A DNA stretch of 33,803 bases from Solirubrobacterales bacterium (GCA_009691195.1 SHVA01000023.1:1-33803), one strand, 5' to 3'; shown: positions 1 to 6,834, counted from the stretch's first letter. The notes: generated by a model from the letters alone, not told the origin. Translations and numbers: made by a program.

Positions 1-390
1 GCTGCCTTCCTCAACAGCCACGGGGGGACGCTCGTCATCGGCTTGAAAGACGATGGCGAGATCCTCGGCCTCGACAACGACCTGAAGACCCTGAGCAAGA
101 AACAGGATCTCGACGGCTGGGCACTTTCCTTTACCCAGACCGTCACCAACTACCTGGGCACCGATGTCGCAGCCGTCATCGAGCTGGCATTCACTGAGGT
201 TGAAGGGCATACGATTGCCGTGGCTTCATGCCAGCCTCACGGTCAGCCCGTCTTCATGCAGGACGGCGACAAGGTCGACCTCTGGGTTCGCGCCGGGAAT
301 TCCAGCCGAGCCTTGAACGTGCTGGAGACGTCCAAATACATCCAGCAGCGCTGGCCATCGGGGGTTTCCAGCGAAATGGTCCCTGCCTGA
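1..390 (+). CDS. AlbA_2/Schlafen-type ATP-binding or DNA-binding protein, 3' part
   Basis: The frame is open from the first base, so the 5' end lies outside the window; 129 residues are visible. They begin AAFLNSHGGTLVIGLKDDGE, the core signature of the AlbA_2 (Schlafen AlbA, formerly AAA_4) domain, and end with a VDLWVRAGNSSRALNV...YIQQRW segment that is the usual C-terminus of short members, so the 3' end looks complete. Proteins of this family are often found on mobile elements and in defence or regulatory loci; the specific role cannot be read here. It converges on the recombinase gene with 21 bases between the stop codons, which suggests it is cargo of the same integrative element, though it could be older flanking DNA. 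Confidence 0.75.
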   Translation, partial: AAFLNSHGGTLVIGLKDDGEILGLDNDLKTLSKKQDLDGWALSFTQTVTNYLGTDVAAVIELAFTEVEGHTIAVASCQPHGQPVFMQDGDKVDLWVRAGNSSRALNVLETSKYIQQRWPSGVSSEMVPA

Positions 391-411
391 CTGTTCGAGC
401 GGTGAAGCTAA

Positions 412-1614
412 CTAGAGGGCAAGCGGGACCTCGACTTCGGCGCGAATCACCTCAGCGTCCTGGGCACCGAGCTCCTCCTCCAGATTGAGTGCTCGCCCGG
501 CGCCATCTTCGAGCAGGTGGACGTAGACGTTCAGCGTGAAGGCGGGCGAGTGGTGGCCAAGCCAGCGCTGGACCTGCACAGCGTTGGCACCCCGCTCAAA
601 CAGCATCGAGGCGCAGGTGTGCCGGAAGCTGTGGAATCCGGCCCAGGGTGCGCCGACCTCCTCGACGGCAGGCTTGAGGACACGGCGCCGAACGTTCTCC
701 TGGCGCAACGGTGCGCCATTGCGGGCGGCGAACACAAGATCGTCGTCTCCGGACCACCGAGTCTCGGAGCGGTGACGTCGAAGCTGAGATACAAGCGCCG
801 CGTCGAGAGGGACTTCGCGCCGTCCGTACTTCGATTTCGGGGGCTTGAACTGGGGAGCGTCGCCCTTTCGCCTCCGCCGACCAAGTGCGCGGCGCACGCG
901 CACGCGGGGTCGTGAGCCGTCGAGTTGGAGGTCGCGCCATCGAAGTGCGGCGACCTCCCCCCAACGCAAACCCGTTGCGGCTAGGAGCCGGAACAAAAGC
1001 TGGTATTCCGGACGAACGATCGCCAGGAACGTTCGCAACTGGTCACGGCTGAAGGCCTTCACTATCTCCTCCACGTCGTCAATTTCAGGTCGGTGTGGCA
1101 GGGTCGCGCCGTCGAGAGGGCTGTGGCGGATCAGGCCCTCCCGCCTCGCGGTGGCCAGGCAGGCCCGCATAGGGCTCATGATCCGCCGGACGGTTGCATC
1201 CGCAAGGGCGCGGCCCTGCTGGTGCTCGTTACAGAGCCAGGTGATCCAGTCGGCGACGTCGCGGGGGGTGATTCCCGAGACGGTCCGCCCGCGGCGCTCA
1301 TCGAAGAAGGGGTAGGCGTAGCGCGAAAGGTCCCGCCGGTAGTCCTGGCGGGTGTCGTCGGTGAAACCTCGGCGGCCGTTGCCCTGGTAGCGGTCGATCC
1401 ACTCCTCGGCGTACTCTCGGAGGGGGATCCGACTCTGCTCCTGGAACTCGCCGCGGTTGCGATCCGTCTCCCGCGCCGCCTTGAGCTTGCGAGCTTGCTC
1501 GAGGGTGCGGACGGACTCCTTGTGCTGCTTGCCGTTCACGCGATACGTGAAGACGTAGCGGCTCCCCCGCTTAAAGATGCCGGGGTGCCTGGTCCTGGTC
1601 ATCGGCGCTGGCAT
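412..1614 (-). CDS. Tyrosine recombinase / phage-type integrase
   Basis: This 400-residue enzyme catalyses site-specific recombination between attP and attB. The N-terminus (about 8-60) is an AP2-like arm-binding domain starting RHPGIFKRGSRYVF; a SAM-like core-binding domain spans about 62-165; the catalytic domain spans about 185-375. The catalytic set is complete: R217 in ATGLRWGE, a lysine near 260-262, H328-x-x-R331 in HSFRH, H354 in WLGHHSP and the nucleophile Y364 in NVYVHLL. The ATG at 1614 is backed by a strong GGAGGAGG ribosome site at 1621-1628, six bases upstream. It is 280 bases downstream of the excisionase-like gene on the same strand. The intact active site suggests the element may still be mobile. 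Confidence 0.95.
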   Translation of the reverse strand: MPAPMTRTRHPGIFKRGSRYVFTYRVNGKQHKESVRTLEQARKLKAARETDRNRGEFQEQSRIPLREYAEEWIDRYQGNGRRGFTDDTRQDYRRDLSRYAYPFFDERRGRTVSGITPRDVADWITWLCNEHQQGRALADATVRRIMSPMRACLATARREGLIRHSPLDGATLPHRPEIDDVEEIVKAFSRDQLRTFLAIVRPEYQLLFRLLAATGLRWGEVAALRWRDLQLDGSRPRVRVRRALGRRRRKGDAPQFKPPKSKYGRREVPLDAALVSQLRRHRSETRWSGDDDLVFAARNGAPLRQENVRRRVLKPAVEEVGAPWAGFHSFRHTCASMLFERGANAVQVQRWLGHHSPAFTLNVYVHLLEDGAGRALNLEEELGAQDAEVIRAEVEVPLAL

Positions 1615-1761
1615 CAGAGACCTCCTCCGGTTGAGGCTCCGGAGGGGCGGACCATCTGACGAGAGCCGCAGCTATAGCCTGCGAATCGCGCCGGAGGTTT
1701 GCTCTCCGGTGCCACGCCCCCGGCCGTTCCAGCGGCGCGGGGGCACTTACGAGCTGATGCC

Positions 1762-1767
1762 ATTTTA
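1762..1767 (-). promoter_or_regulatory. Candidate -10 box for the recombinase gene
   Basis: On the minus strand this reads TAAAAT, an unusually AT-rich hexamer in GC-rich DNA, about 148 bases before the recombinase start. No convincing -35 box is seen at 16-18 bases. It would allow int to be expressed separately from the upstream small genes. Confidence 0.3.
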
Positions 1768-1874
1768 CTCGGTGGGCGGGTGCGCAGCCGGTGTCGAGCG
1801 GCGTTCGTGACATGCGGATTCAACCTCCGCGGGTCGATCCGCAAACCCGCTTTCCGTGCGGCATTCCGTTGGGG

Positions 1875-1893
1875 GTGGCAACTGGGTGGCAAC
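1875..1893 (+). repeat. Paired GTGGCAAC repeats, candidate recombinase arm site P1
   Basis: GTGGCAAC occurs at 1875-1882 and again at 1886-1893, exactly 11 bp (one helical turn) apart. The same pair with the same spacing occurs in the opposite orientation at 3648-3666 beside the tRNA. Position between int and xis and the helical phasing fit integrase arm-type binding sites. Confidence 0.55.
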
Positions 1894-1894
1894 G

Positions 1895-2167
1895 TCACGC
1901 GGGCTCGCTGCTCTTGAGGCAGGCGTCAAGATCAGGGCGGCGGAAGAGAAGCCGACGGCCGTCGTTGAAGTACCTAACGCGCCCTTGCGCCTTCAGCTCG
2001 TAGAGTCGCGACGCGGGGCAGCACAGGTACTCAGCTGCATCGGCCACGTTCAGGTACGCCTCCGGAGGATCAGCCAGGCGCTGAGCCAGCCTCTCGGCCA
2101 CGCGGGCCGCAAGAGCGTCGAGCAGCTCCGGAGGGACCGAGAGCGACAGCTCTCGCTCGAGGGTCAT
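1895..2167 (-). CDS. Excisionase-like HTH_17 (MerR-type) DNA-binding protein
   Basis: The 90-residue product ends with a compact helix-turn-helix: AYLNVADAAEYLCCPASRLY, then a wing YFNDGRRLLFRRPDLDACL, the standard HTH_17/excisionase-family layout. The N-terminal half (LDALAARVAERLAQRLAD) is a predicted amphipathic helix, perhaps for dimerisation. A longer frame begins at 2212, but the ATG at 2167 is preferred because it overlaps the upstream stop as ATGA, typical of translational coupling. Its place ahead of the recombinase suggests a recombination directionality factor, but a plain repressor role is also possible. Confidence 0.75.
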   Translation of the reverse strand: MTLERELSLSVPPELLDALAARVAERLAQRLADPPEAYLNVADAAEYLCCPASRLYELKAQGRVRYFNDGRRLLFRRPDLDACLKSSEPA

Positions 2168-2697
2168 GTTGTCGCCGACAAGGTGGGGTGGGCCTTCTTC
2201 GTCAGCTCCCAAAACACCTCGAGCTCGTCGTCTGAGAGCTTGGTGAGATCCGGCTTTGGCGCCTCGGGGGGTGTCTCGGCCGAGTCACCGGACCCACTTG
2301 CCCAGCGTCTCGGAAACCGGCGCTCGAGGTAGTTGATCGTTGCCTGCCATGAGCGCTCGCCTGCAGCGCGCAACTGTTTGACGGCGTCGACCTCGGCTCG
2401 TGCCTCAGCGACCCGGACAGCCTCCGAAAACTCCGAAAACATCCCGCTCGTGTCTGCCTCTCCTCGCTCGAGCCACGCGTAGAGGGTTGACGGCGCGATA
2501 CCGGCCGCACGTGCTGCCGGTTCCAGGAAACTGCCTTCCCGGATGGAGTCGACGATCGACCCTCGCAGCGCAGGCGTGAGTTTCGTAGGGCGGCCTGTTG
2601 CCCGCTCGGGGGCGTGCGCCTGGCAGACAGCGCGCCCCGCCAGCGGTGGTCGCCTGCACATCCCGCCTTTCGCGGTCGGCGCGCCGCAGCGGTTCAA
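2164..2697 (-). CDS. Terminase-small-subunit-like HTH protein with N-terminal Cys/His motif
   Basis: The 177-residue protein opens with a compact Cys/His cluster (C4, C14, C25, H28) of the type seen at the start of many phage and element-encoded small proteins, and probably binds zinc. Next comes a helix-turn-helix at about 40-75 (LEPAARAAGIAPSTLYAWLE) and a helical segment (RAEVDAVKQLRAAGERSWQA, then INYLERRFPRRWA) characteristic of phage terminase small subunit or phBC6A51-type HTH proteins. It starts with TTG at 2697, overlapping the upstream stop as TTGA, with GAGGAGGT at 2701-2708. C4 would be lost with the next Met, which supports TTG. Whether it acts in packaging or regulation cannot be decided. 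Confidence 0.7.
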   Translation of the reverse strand: MNRCGAPTAKGGMCRRPPLAGRAVCQAHAPERATGRPTKLTPALRGSIVDSIREGSFLEPAARAAGIAPSTLYAWLERGEADTSGMFSEFSEAVRVAEARAEVDAVKQLRAAGERSWQATINYLERRFPRRWASGSGDSAETPPEAPKPDLTKLSDDELEVFWELTKKAHPTLSATT

Positions 2698-3053
2698 GAA
2701 ACCTCCTCGGGCTCCGCCAGCTGGTCTGGCAGGGGCCCGGCGCGCGACCCCTCGCTCTCGGAGCGAGAGGCATCCGGCTCGAGAGCTTCCAGGGCGTCCG
2801 CGTAGGTGAACCGCAGACGGCCCCTCGGCCCGCCCGCAAGTCTGCGGACGCCGAGTCGCTGCGCGTGGCGGTATACGAACGACCGGTCCACCCCAAGGAG
2901 ATTCGCGAGCTGCTCTGCAGTCAGCAGCCGCTCCGCTGGTGTGCGGGTGGGAACCGTCAAGGCGGCAACTCGCCCCGCGATGTCTTCGATCGTGCGGGAA
3001 GCGAGGCGGATGGGTTCTCCGGTGGATGTGGCTGTCTGAGCGGCTCGAGGCAT
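2694..3053 (-). CDS. Small HTH (excisionase/HTH_17-like) regulatory protein
   Basis: The 119-residue product has a central helix-turn-helix at about 43-70: LLTAEQLANLLGVDRSFVYR followed by HAQRLGVRRLAGGPRGRLRF, resembling the HTH_17 domain of excisionases and plasmid or phage regulators. The flanks are low-complexity, with an acidic Ser/Glu-rich tail. It is the first of three genes joined by 4-base overlaps, so it is probably co-transcribed and translationally coupled to them. No clear ribosome site precedes the ATG. An 18-base repeat (3100-3117 and 3501-3518) lies upstream and could be its operator. It could be a repressor or an initiator-like protein. Confidence 0.65.
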   Translation of the reverse strand: MPRAAQTATSTGEPIRLASRTIEDIAGRVAALTVPTRTPAERLLTAEQLANLLGVDRSFVYRHAQRLGVRRLAGGPRGRLRFTYADALEALEPDASRSESEGSRAGPLPDQLAEPEEVS

Positions 3054-3099
3054 CGTGTCGCTGGGCTTCGCCTGCGTGCTCCCGTGGAATCGCGAGCTA

Positions 3100-3117
3100 T
3101 CCGGTACATCGGCAGCT
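3100..3117 (+). repeat. 18-base direct repeat, copy 1 (candidate operator)
   Basis: Reads TCCGGTACATCGGCAGCT and matches 17 of 18 bases with 3501-3518. The core CCGGTAYATCGG is nearly palindromic. It lies 47 bases upstream of the first small HTH gene, a suitable place for autoregulation. Confidence 0.5.
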
Positions 3118-3500
3118 GCGCGGATCTCCCTCTCAGTGCTGCTTTTTTTTGAGCGCCGTCGGACGCGAAGCGCCCGACGTAGGCCGGGGGTCTGGGGGGG
3201 CTATGAGCCCCCAGCGAGAGGCAGAGCGGTCGGTGTGCGGGCGTGGTTTGCCATCCCCCCCGAACCGGATTTGTTGGAAGCGCGCGTCCTCCCGCGCTCG
3301 ATGCGACCGATGAGGGAGGTCAGCCCTGTGTGGACGCCCGCGGTCTACTTTTCGCGAGCGCCCACGCGTTACACGAGGCCCTCTAGCGGCTAACTCCCCC
3401 CGTTAGCAGCCGACCCCTCGGACGCATCACGTCGTGGGGCCACCGAGCTGTTCTCGGTCTTCGGGTATTGGGGAGGCGCCCCCGCGAGGAGGGCGTCTTT

Positions 3501-3518
3501 TCCGGTATATCGGCAGCT
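3501..3518 (+). repeat. 18-base direct repeat, copy 2
   Basis: Reads TCCGGTATATCGGCAGCT; same orientation as the copy at 3100-3117, 401 bp apart, with one C/T difference. Confidence 0.5.
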
Positions 3519-3647
3519 AGCTCTGAGTCATCGCTAGGCGATGGACCAGCGCGCCCCATCCCTGGCGCTCTCGATCGGCAACCCGACCGATCCAGCCGAT
3601 TGAGGCAGGTCTCAAAGCTTGGTCGCAGGAATGCATCAAGCGAGGCT

Positions 3648-3666
3648 GTTGCCACTTTGTTGCCAC
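3648..3666 (-). repeat. Paired GTGGCAAC repeats (inverted), candidate recombinase arm site P2
   Basis: GTTGCCAC at 3648-3655 and 3659-3666 is the reverse complement of the pair at 1875-1893, with the same 11-bp period. It lies 63 bases from the tRNA 3' end, the expected distance between an arm site and an attachment core. Confidence 0.55.
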
Positions 3667-3728
3667 TCAAGCCGGTTCGACGCTTGGCCCTGGGGTGGGA
3701 TTTGGCGTGTTCAGGCAGGTTTCAGAGA

Positions 3729-3802
3729 TGCCGGAGGCAGGACTCGAACCTGCGACACGCGGATTATGATTCCGCTGCTCTAACCGACTGAGCTACTCCG
3801 GC
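3729..3802 (-). tRNA. tRNA-Met (anticodon CAT), element attachment target
   Basis: The minus strand folds as a 74-nt cloverleaf: acceptor GCCGGAG/CTCCGGC, D-arm GCTC/GAGC with a 9-nt loop, anticodon stem GCGGA/TCCGC with loop ATCATAA (anticodon CAT), five-base variable region, T-arm GCAGG-TTCGAGT-CCTGC, and discriminator A. CCA is not encoded. G1-C72 and the lack of GGG/CCC in the anticodon stem rule against initiator tRNA; the anticodon arm is like actinobacterial elongator tRNA-Met. A lysidine-modified tRNA-Ile2 cannot be fully excluded. Its 3' end faces the recombinase-bearing element. Confidence 0.93.
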
Positions 3803-3811
3803 GGGGGCCAG

Positions 3812-3817
3812 ATCGTA
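3812..3817 (-). promoter_or_regulatory. Candidate -10 box of the tRNA gene
   Basis: Reads TACGAT on the minus strand, nine bases before the tRNA 5' end. No clear -35 is visible. Confidence 0.4.
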
Positions 3818-3840
3818 GCGACGGTGGGGGGTGCGGCGGC

Positions 3841-3846
3841 TAGGGT
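3841..3846 (+). promoter_or_regulatory. TANNNT -10 box, probable leaderless start of the aminopeptidase gene
   Basis: TAGGGT ends eight bases before the ATG at 3855, so transcription would begin at or beside the start codon. No Shine-Dalgarno sequence is present. Same arrangement as before hisS, mnmA, alaS and aroC. Confidence 0.5.
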
Positions 3847-3854
3847 GCGGGCGG

Positions 3855-4805
3855 ATGGAACAGCTCGATGCAGCGGTGCGCGCGGTGGTGCGCGATTGCC
3901 TCGCCGTGAAGGCGGGCGAGCAGGTGCTGGTGGTGGCCAATCCGGTCACCGAGGGCGTCGGCTCGATGCTGCGCGAGGAGGCCGAGCGGGCCGGGGGCGA
4001 GGCGGTGCTTGCGCTGATGGCCGAGCGCGACTCGCATGGGACCGAGCCGCCTGCACCGGTCGCGGAGGCGATGGCCGCGGCGGACGCGCTGCTGCTTGCG
4101 ACCGAGCAGTCGCTTTCCCATACCGAGGCGCGGCGGCGCGCGACCGCGGGCGGCGCGCGGTGCGCGAGCCTTCCCGGCGTTAACGCGGAGATGCTGGCGC
4201 GAGTGATGAGCGCGGACCTCGAGCGGCTGCGGGTTCGCGGCAAGGCGATCGCCGATGCGATCAGCGCCGCCTCCGAGGCGCACATCACCTGCGCCAACGG
4301 CAGCGACCTCCACATCGGGCTCGAGGGGCGCGACGGGATCGAGGACGCCGGCCGGCTGGCGGAGCCCGGCTCCTTCGGCAACCTGCCCTGCGGAGAGAGC
4401 TATGTGGCGCCCCTGGAGGAGACCTCGTGGGGGCTCCTGATGGTGGACGGCATGATCGCTGCGGTCGGCGCGGTCGCCGAGCCGGTCCAGCTCGTGGTCG
4501 AGGGCGGGCACCTGACCGCCGCCCAGGGGGGCCAGGGGATGGCGCTGATGGAGCTGCTCACCTCCCACGGCGACCAGGCCACCAACGTGGCCGAGCTCGG
4601 GATCGGCACCAACGAGAAGGCGAGGGTCAGTGGCAACTTCCTCGAGGACGAGAAGATCCTGGGAACGTGCCACGTCGCCTTCGGCGCCTCGGCCGGCATC
4701 GGCGGCACCGTTCAGGTCCCGATCCACCTCGACTGCATCGTGATGAAGCCGACCATCGAGCTCGATGGCGAGGCGATCCTGCGCGACGGCGAGCTGCTGG
4801 TCTGA
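3855..4805 (+). CDS. M29-family metallo-aminopeptidase
   Basis: The 316-residue protein matches the M29 (thermophilic aminopeptidase, AmpS/PepS-like) family, which removes N-terminal residues from peptides using two metal ions in the cytoplasm. Diagnostic C-terminal sequences are AELGIGTNEKARVSGNFLED, EKILGTCHVAFG and VPIHLDCIVMKPTIELDG. Likely metal and active-site residues are E181 in LPCGES, E247, H273, H291 and D293, judged by family pattern. It is somewhat shorter than the ~400-residue classic members, mainly in the N-terminal half. An upstream in-frame start at 3831 exists, but the ATG at 3855 fits the TAGGGT box and family N-terminus better. It is divergent from the tRNA gene and is the first chromosomal gene beyond the element. 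Confidence 0.85.
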   Translation: MEQLDAAVRAVVRDCLAVKAGEQVLVVANPVTEGVGSMLREEAERAGGEAVLALMAERDSHGTEPPAPVAEAMAAADALLLATEQSLSHTEARRRATAGGARCASLPGVNAEMLARVMSADLERLRVRGKAIADAISAASEAHITCANGSDLHIGLEGRDGIEDAGRLAEPGSFGNLPCGESYVAPLEETSWGLLMVDGMIAAVGAVAEPVQLVVEGGHLTAAQGGQGMALMELLTSHGDQATNVAELGIGTNEKARVSGNFLEDEKILGTCHVAFGASAGIGGTVQVPIHLDCIVMKPTIELDGEAILRDGELLV

Positions 4806-4814
4806 GTTGGGCTG

Positions 4815-5699
4815 ATGCTGCTCGCCGTCCCAAACTTCTCCGAGGGTCGCAACGAGCGTGTGATCGACGCGCTCGAGGCAACCCTCGCCGCCCACTCCCA
4901 GGTGCTCAACTGCCACTTCGACGAGGAGCACAACCGCAGCGTCTTCACGCTGGCCGCGGAGCCCGCGAAGCTGGCCGAGGCGGTCATCTTCGGCGCTCGC
5001 CACGCGGTCGAGCTGATCGACATGCGTGAGCACCACGGCCTCCATCCCCACATCGGGGCCCTCGACGTCTCCCCCGCGGTCTGGGTGAACGAGTCCCAGC
5101 GCCCCGTGGCGAGTGAGGCTGCGAGGCAGGCGGCTGAGGGCATCGCCGAGCTCGGCGTGCCGGTCTTCCTCTACGGCGAGCTGGCGGCGAGCGATGAGCG
5201 CCGTGAGCGCGCCTTCTTCCGGCGCGGTGGCCCGGCGGAGCTGGCGCGGCGGATGAAGGCCGGGGAGCTGAAGCCCGACCTGGGGCCGTCGGAGCCGCAC
5301 CCCAGCGCCGGCGCGACCCTGATCACCGCCCGCCCTCCGCTGGTCGCCTTCAACGTCGAGTTGGACGACCCCAACCCGGAGGTCGCGCGTGCGGTCGCAG
5401 CCGGCCTTCGCGAGTCGGGCGGCGGGCTTCCCGGGGTCCGGGCGATCGGGCTGCCGCTCGAGGGCGGGCGCTCGCAGGTCTCGGTCAACGTGCACGACCC
5501 CGAGGCGGTCCCGCTCAACCGCATCGTCGAGGAGGTGTCGCGCCTGGCGGCGCCTCACGGGGCCACGCCGCTGGTCGCCGAACTGGTCGGCCTGGCGCCC
5601 GAGGCGGCGCTCAGCGACTACGGCGACGAGGTTCCGATCGAGGGCTTCGATCCCGAGCAGCACCTGATCGAGCGGCGCCTTCCCGCCGCGGGCCACTAG
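4815..5699 (+). CDS. ftcD: Glutamate formimidoyltransferase
   Basis: This cytoplasmic enzyme transfers the formimino group of N-formimino-L-glutamate to tetrahydrofolate, the last step of one histidine degradation route. The 294-residue protein begins LLAVPNFSEGRNERVIDALE, the hallmark of the family, and has the folate/substrate segment EHHGLHPHIGALDVSPAVWV at about 73-92. The C-terminal part carries VSVNVHDPEAVPL. Length equals the formyltransferase domain alone; there is no fused cyclodeaminase domain. The ATG is nine bases after the aminopeptidase stop, so the two are probably co-transcribed. No other hut genes are visible. Confidence 0.92.
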   Translation: MLLAVPNFSEGRNERVIDALEATLAAHSQVLNCHFDEEHNRSVFTLAAEPAKLAEAVIFGARHAVELIDMREHHGLHPHIGALDVSPAVWVNESQRPVASEAARQAAEGIAELGVPVFLYGELAASDERRERAFFRRGGPAELARRMKAGELKPDLGPSEPHPSAGATLITARPPLVAFNVELDDPNPEVARAVAAGLRESGGGLPGVRAIGLPLEGGRSQVSVNVHDPEAVPLNRIVEEVSRLAAPHGATPLVAELVGLAPEAALSDYGDEVPIEGFDPEQHLIERRLPAAGH

Positions 5700-5702
5700 A
5701 TT
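5697..5702 (+). promoter_or_regulatory. TANNNT -10 box overlapping the ftcD stop codon
   Basis: TAGATT includes the TAG stop of ftcD and ends eight bases before the ATG at 5711, matching the leaderless pattern seen elsewhere in the window. Confidence 0.35.
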
Positions 5703-5710
5703 GCAGGCTG

Positions 5711-6127
5711 ATGGCGCAGACCAAGAAGAAGCGCAAGCGCAAGCACCGCGGTACGCAGACCGGCCGGGTGGACACCCGGCCCCGGGGGCGCCCGCAGAAT
5801 CGCGCCGAGGCCCGCCAGCGCGCTCAGGCGCGCAGGAAGAGCCCGAAGAAGGGCGCCAGGGGCGAAAAGGGCGGAAGGGCGGGCTCCCGTATGTCGCCCC
5901 CGACCTGGGGCAGCGCCTTCTTCAAGGGCGTCTTCGCGGCGGTCGTCTTCTTCGCGCTGATCGCCCTCGTCTTCAAGCGCCCGCCCGCGTCCGCCGCCGC
6001 GCTCGCCGGGTTCATGGTCATCTTCTACGTTCCACTTGGCTACTACACCGACAGCTTCTTCTACCGCCGCCGGATGAGCCAGGCAGCTCGCGACCGTGAG
6101 GGGGGCTCCGACCGCCGGGATAAGTAG
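5711..6127 (+). CDS. Small basic protein with two membrane segments, unknown function
   Basis: The 138-residue product is not recognised. Residues 1-60 are extremely basic and probably disordered (KKKRKRKHRG..., many Arg/Lys), which could contact nucleic acid or membrane phospholipids. Two hydrophobic segments follow at about 69-88 and 94-115, then a short charged tail. The topology suggests both ends in the cytoplasm. It lies between ftcD and an MBL-fold hydrolase with short gaps. Confidence 0.7.
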   Translation: MAQTKKKRKRKHRGTQTGRVDTRPRGRPQNRAEARQRAQARRKSPKKGARGEKGGRAGSRMSPPTWGSAFFKGVFAAVVFFALIALVFKRPPASAAALAGFMVIFYVPLGYYTDSFFYRRRMSQAARDREGGSDRRDK

Positions 6128-6147
6128 CCCGCGGGGAGCCTGAGCTC

Positions 6148-6786
6148 ATGGACGTCCGCATGTTCACCGTCGGGCAGGTGGCAGAGAACTGCTTCCTGCT
6201 GCGCGCAGACGGCGCCGACCACGCCCTGATCGTGGACCCCGGGGACGAGGCGCCGAAGATCCTTGCCGCGGTGGACGAGCTCGGCGTCGAGGTTGACGCG
6301 ATCCTGGTCACCCACACCCACTTCGACCACATCGGCGCGGTGGCTCCGGTGGCTGCCGCCACCGGGGCGCCGGTCTGGTGCCCCGAGCTGGAGAGCCCGG
6401 TGCTCGCCGACATCAACTCCTACGTCCCCTGGCCGGGCTTCGGGCCCTTTGAGAGCTACGAGGCCGACCACACGATCTCGGGCGGCGAGAAGCTCGAGCT
6501 CGCCGGGCTCGAGATCGACGTCATCTTCACGCCGGGCCACAGCCCCGGCCACGTCACCTACTCGATCCCCTCCGAGCGCGCGATCTTCTCGGGCGACGTC
6601 CTCTTCCAGGGCTCGGTCGGGCGCGTCGACCTGCCCGGGGGAGACGGCCCCACGCTGATGGAGAGCATCAGGACCCTGGTCGAGAGCCACCCACCTGAGA
6701 CCAGCGTCTATCCCGGTCACATGGGCATCACCACTCTCGGCGCCGAGCGGCAGTCGAACCCATTCCTCGCCGAACTCGCCGGATAG
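6148..6786 (+). CDS. MBL-fold metallohydrolase (glyoxalase II-like)
   Basis: The 212-residue cytoplasmic protein has all metal ligands of the glyoxalase II/YcbL-type hydrolases: H56-x-H58-x-D60-H61 in THTHFDHIG, H131 in TPGHSPGH, D150 in FSGDVLF and H191 in VYPGHMG. Such enzymes hydrolyse thioesters or related metabolites with two metal ions; the substrate is unknown. GGGGAG at 6133-6138 is a fair ribosome site nine bases before the ATG. It precedes hisS by 48 bases, as often seen in actinobacteria and other bacteria. Confidence 0.9.
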   Translation: MDVRMFTVGQVAENCFLLRADGADHALIVDPGDEAPKILAAVDELGVEVDAILVTHTHFDHIGAVAPVAAATGAPVWCPELESPVLADINSYVPWPGFGPFESYEADHTISGGEKLELAGLEIDVIFTPGHSPGHVTYSIPSERAIFSGDVLFQGSVGRVDLPGGDGPTLMESIRTLVESHPPETSVYPGHMGITTLGAERQSNPFLAELAG

Positions 6787-6821
6787 CCGCGCCCGGCGTG
6801 GCGGGCGGCCGCGACGGCGAC

Positions 6822-6827
6822 TAAGGT
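6822..6827 (+). promoter_or_regulatory. TANNNT -10 box, probable leaderless start of hisS
   Basis: TAAGGT ends seven bases before the hisS ATG at 6835. No ribosome site is present in the gap. Confidence 0.5.
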
Positions 6828-6834
6828 CGCGGCG

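Larger units (their letters stand above)
3054..3728. other. 675-base non-coding attachment-side region of the element
   Basis: No convincing gene is seen on either strand. The stretch holds two copies of an 18-base near-palindromic repeat (3100-3117, 3501-3518), a hairpin with stem CGTCGG/CCGACG (3157-3179), a perfect 7-bp hairpin GGGGGCT-ATG-AGCCCCC (3196-3212), an inverted repeat GCTAAC/GTTAGC (3389-3407), the inverted GTTGCCAC pair (3648-3666), and imperfect repeats of GAGGCAGGnCTC near the tRNA. It resembles the regulatory and attachment end of an integrative element. Confidence 0.6.
1..3729. mobile_element. Integrative element (right end) inserted at tRNA-Met
   Basis: A tyrosine recombinase, an excisionase-like HTH protein, two further small HTH/phage-type genes and an AlbA-type gene lie on the 3' side of a tRNA gene, which is the classic integration position. 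Beyond the tRNA only conserved chromosomal genes are seen. The right boundary is placed at the tRNA 3' end; the left boundary and second attachment site are outside the window, so the size is unknown. No capsid or portal genes are visible. It may be a small integrative element, a phage satellite, or a prophage remnant. Confidence 0.65.

Noticed and set aside
3143-3179. T-run next to a hairpin as an intrinsic terminator
   Set aside because: The T-run precedes the hairpin on the plus strand and becomes an A-run after it on the minus strand, so the order is wrong for both directions.
412-3386. Inverted 9-mers CTAGAGGGC (412-420) and GCCCTCTAG (3378-3386) as ends of a smaller element
   Set aside because: The match does not extend, one copy includes the int stop codon, and no target duplication flanks it. 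Chance is likely.
3383-3670. A 95-codon minus-strand frame between the tRNA and the first HTH gene
   Set aside because: It spans the arm-site repeat and hairpins, lacks a ribosome site and shows no domain.
3729-3802. Initiator tRNA-Met
   Set aside because: The first acceptor pair is G-C and the anticodon stem lacks three G-C pairs typical of initiators.
3840-5696. A 618-codon open frame on the minus strand, and similar long ones opposite hisS, mnmA, alaS and the permeases
   Set aside because: They lie antisense to well-conserved genes, have Arg/Gly/Asp/Val-rich low-complexity translations and no recognisable domain. They are by-products of high GC content.
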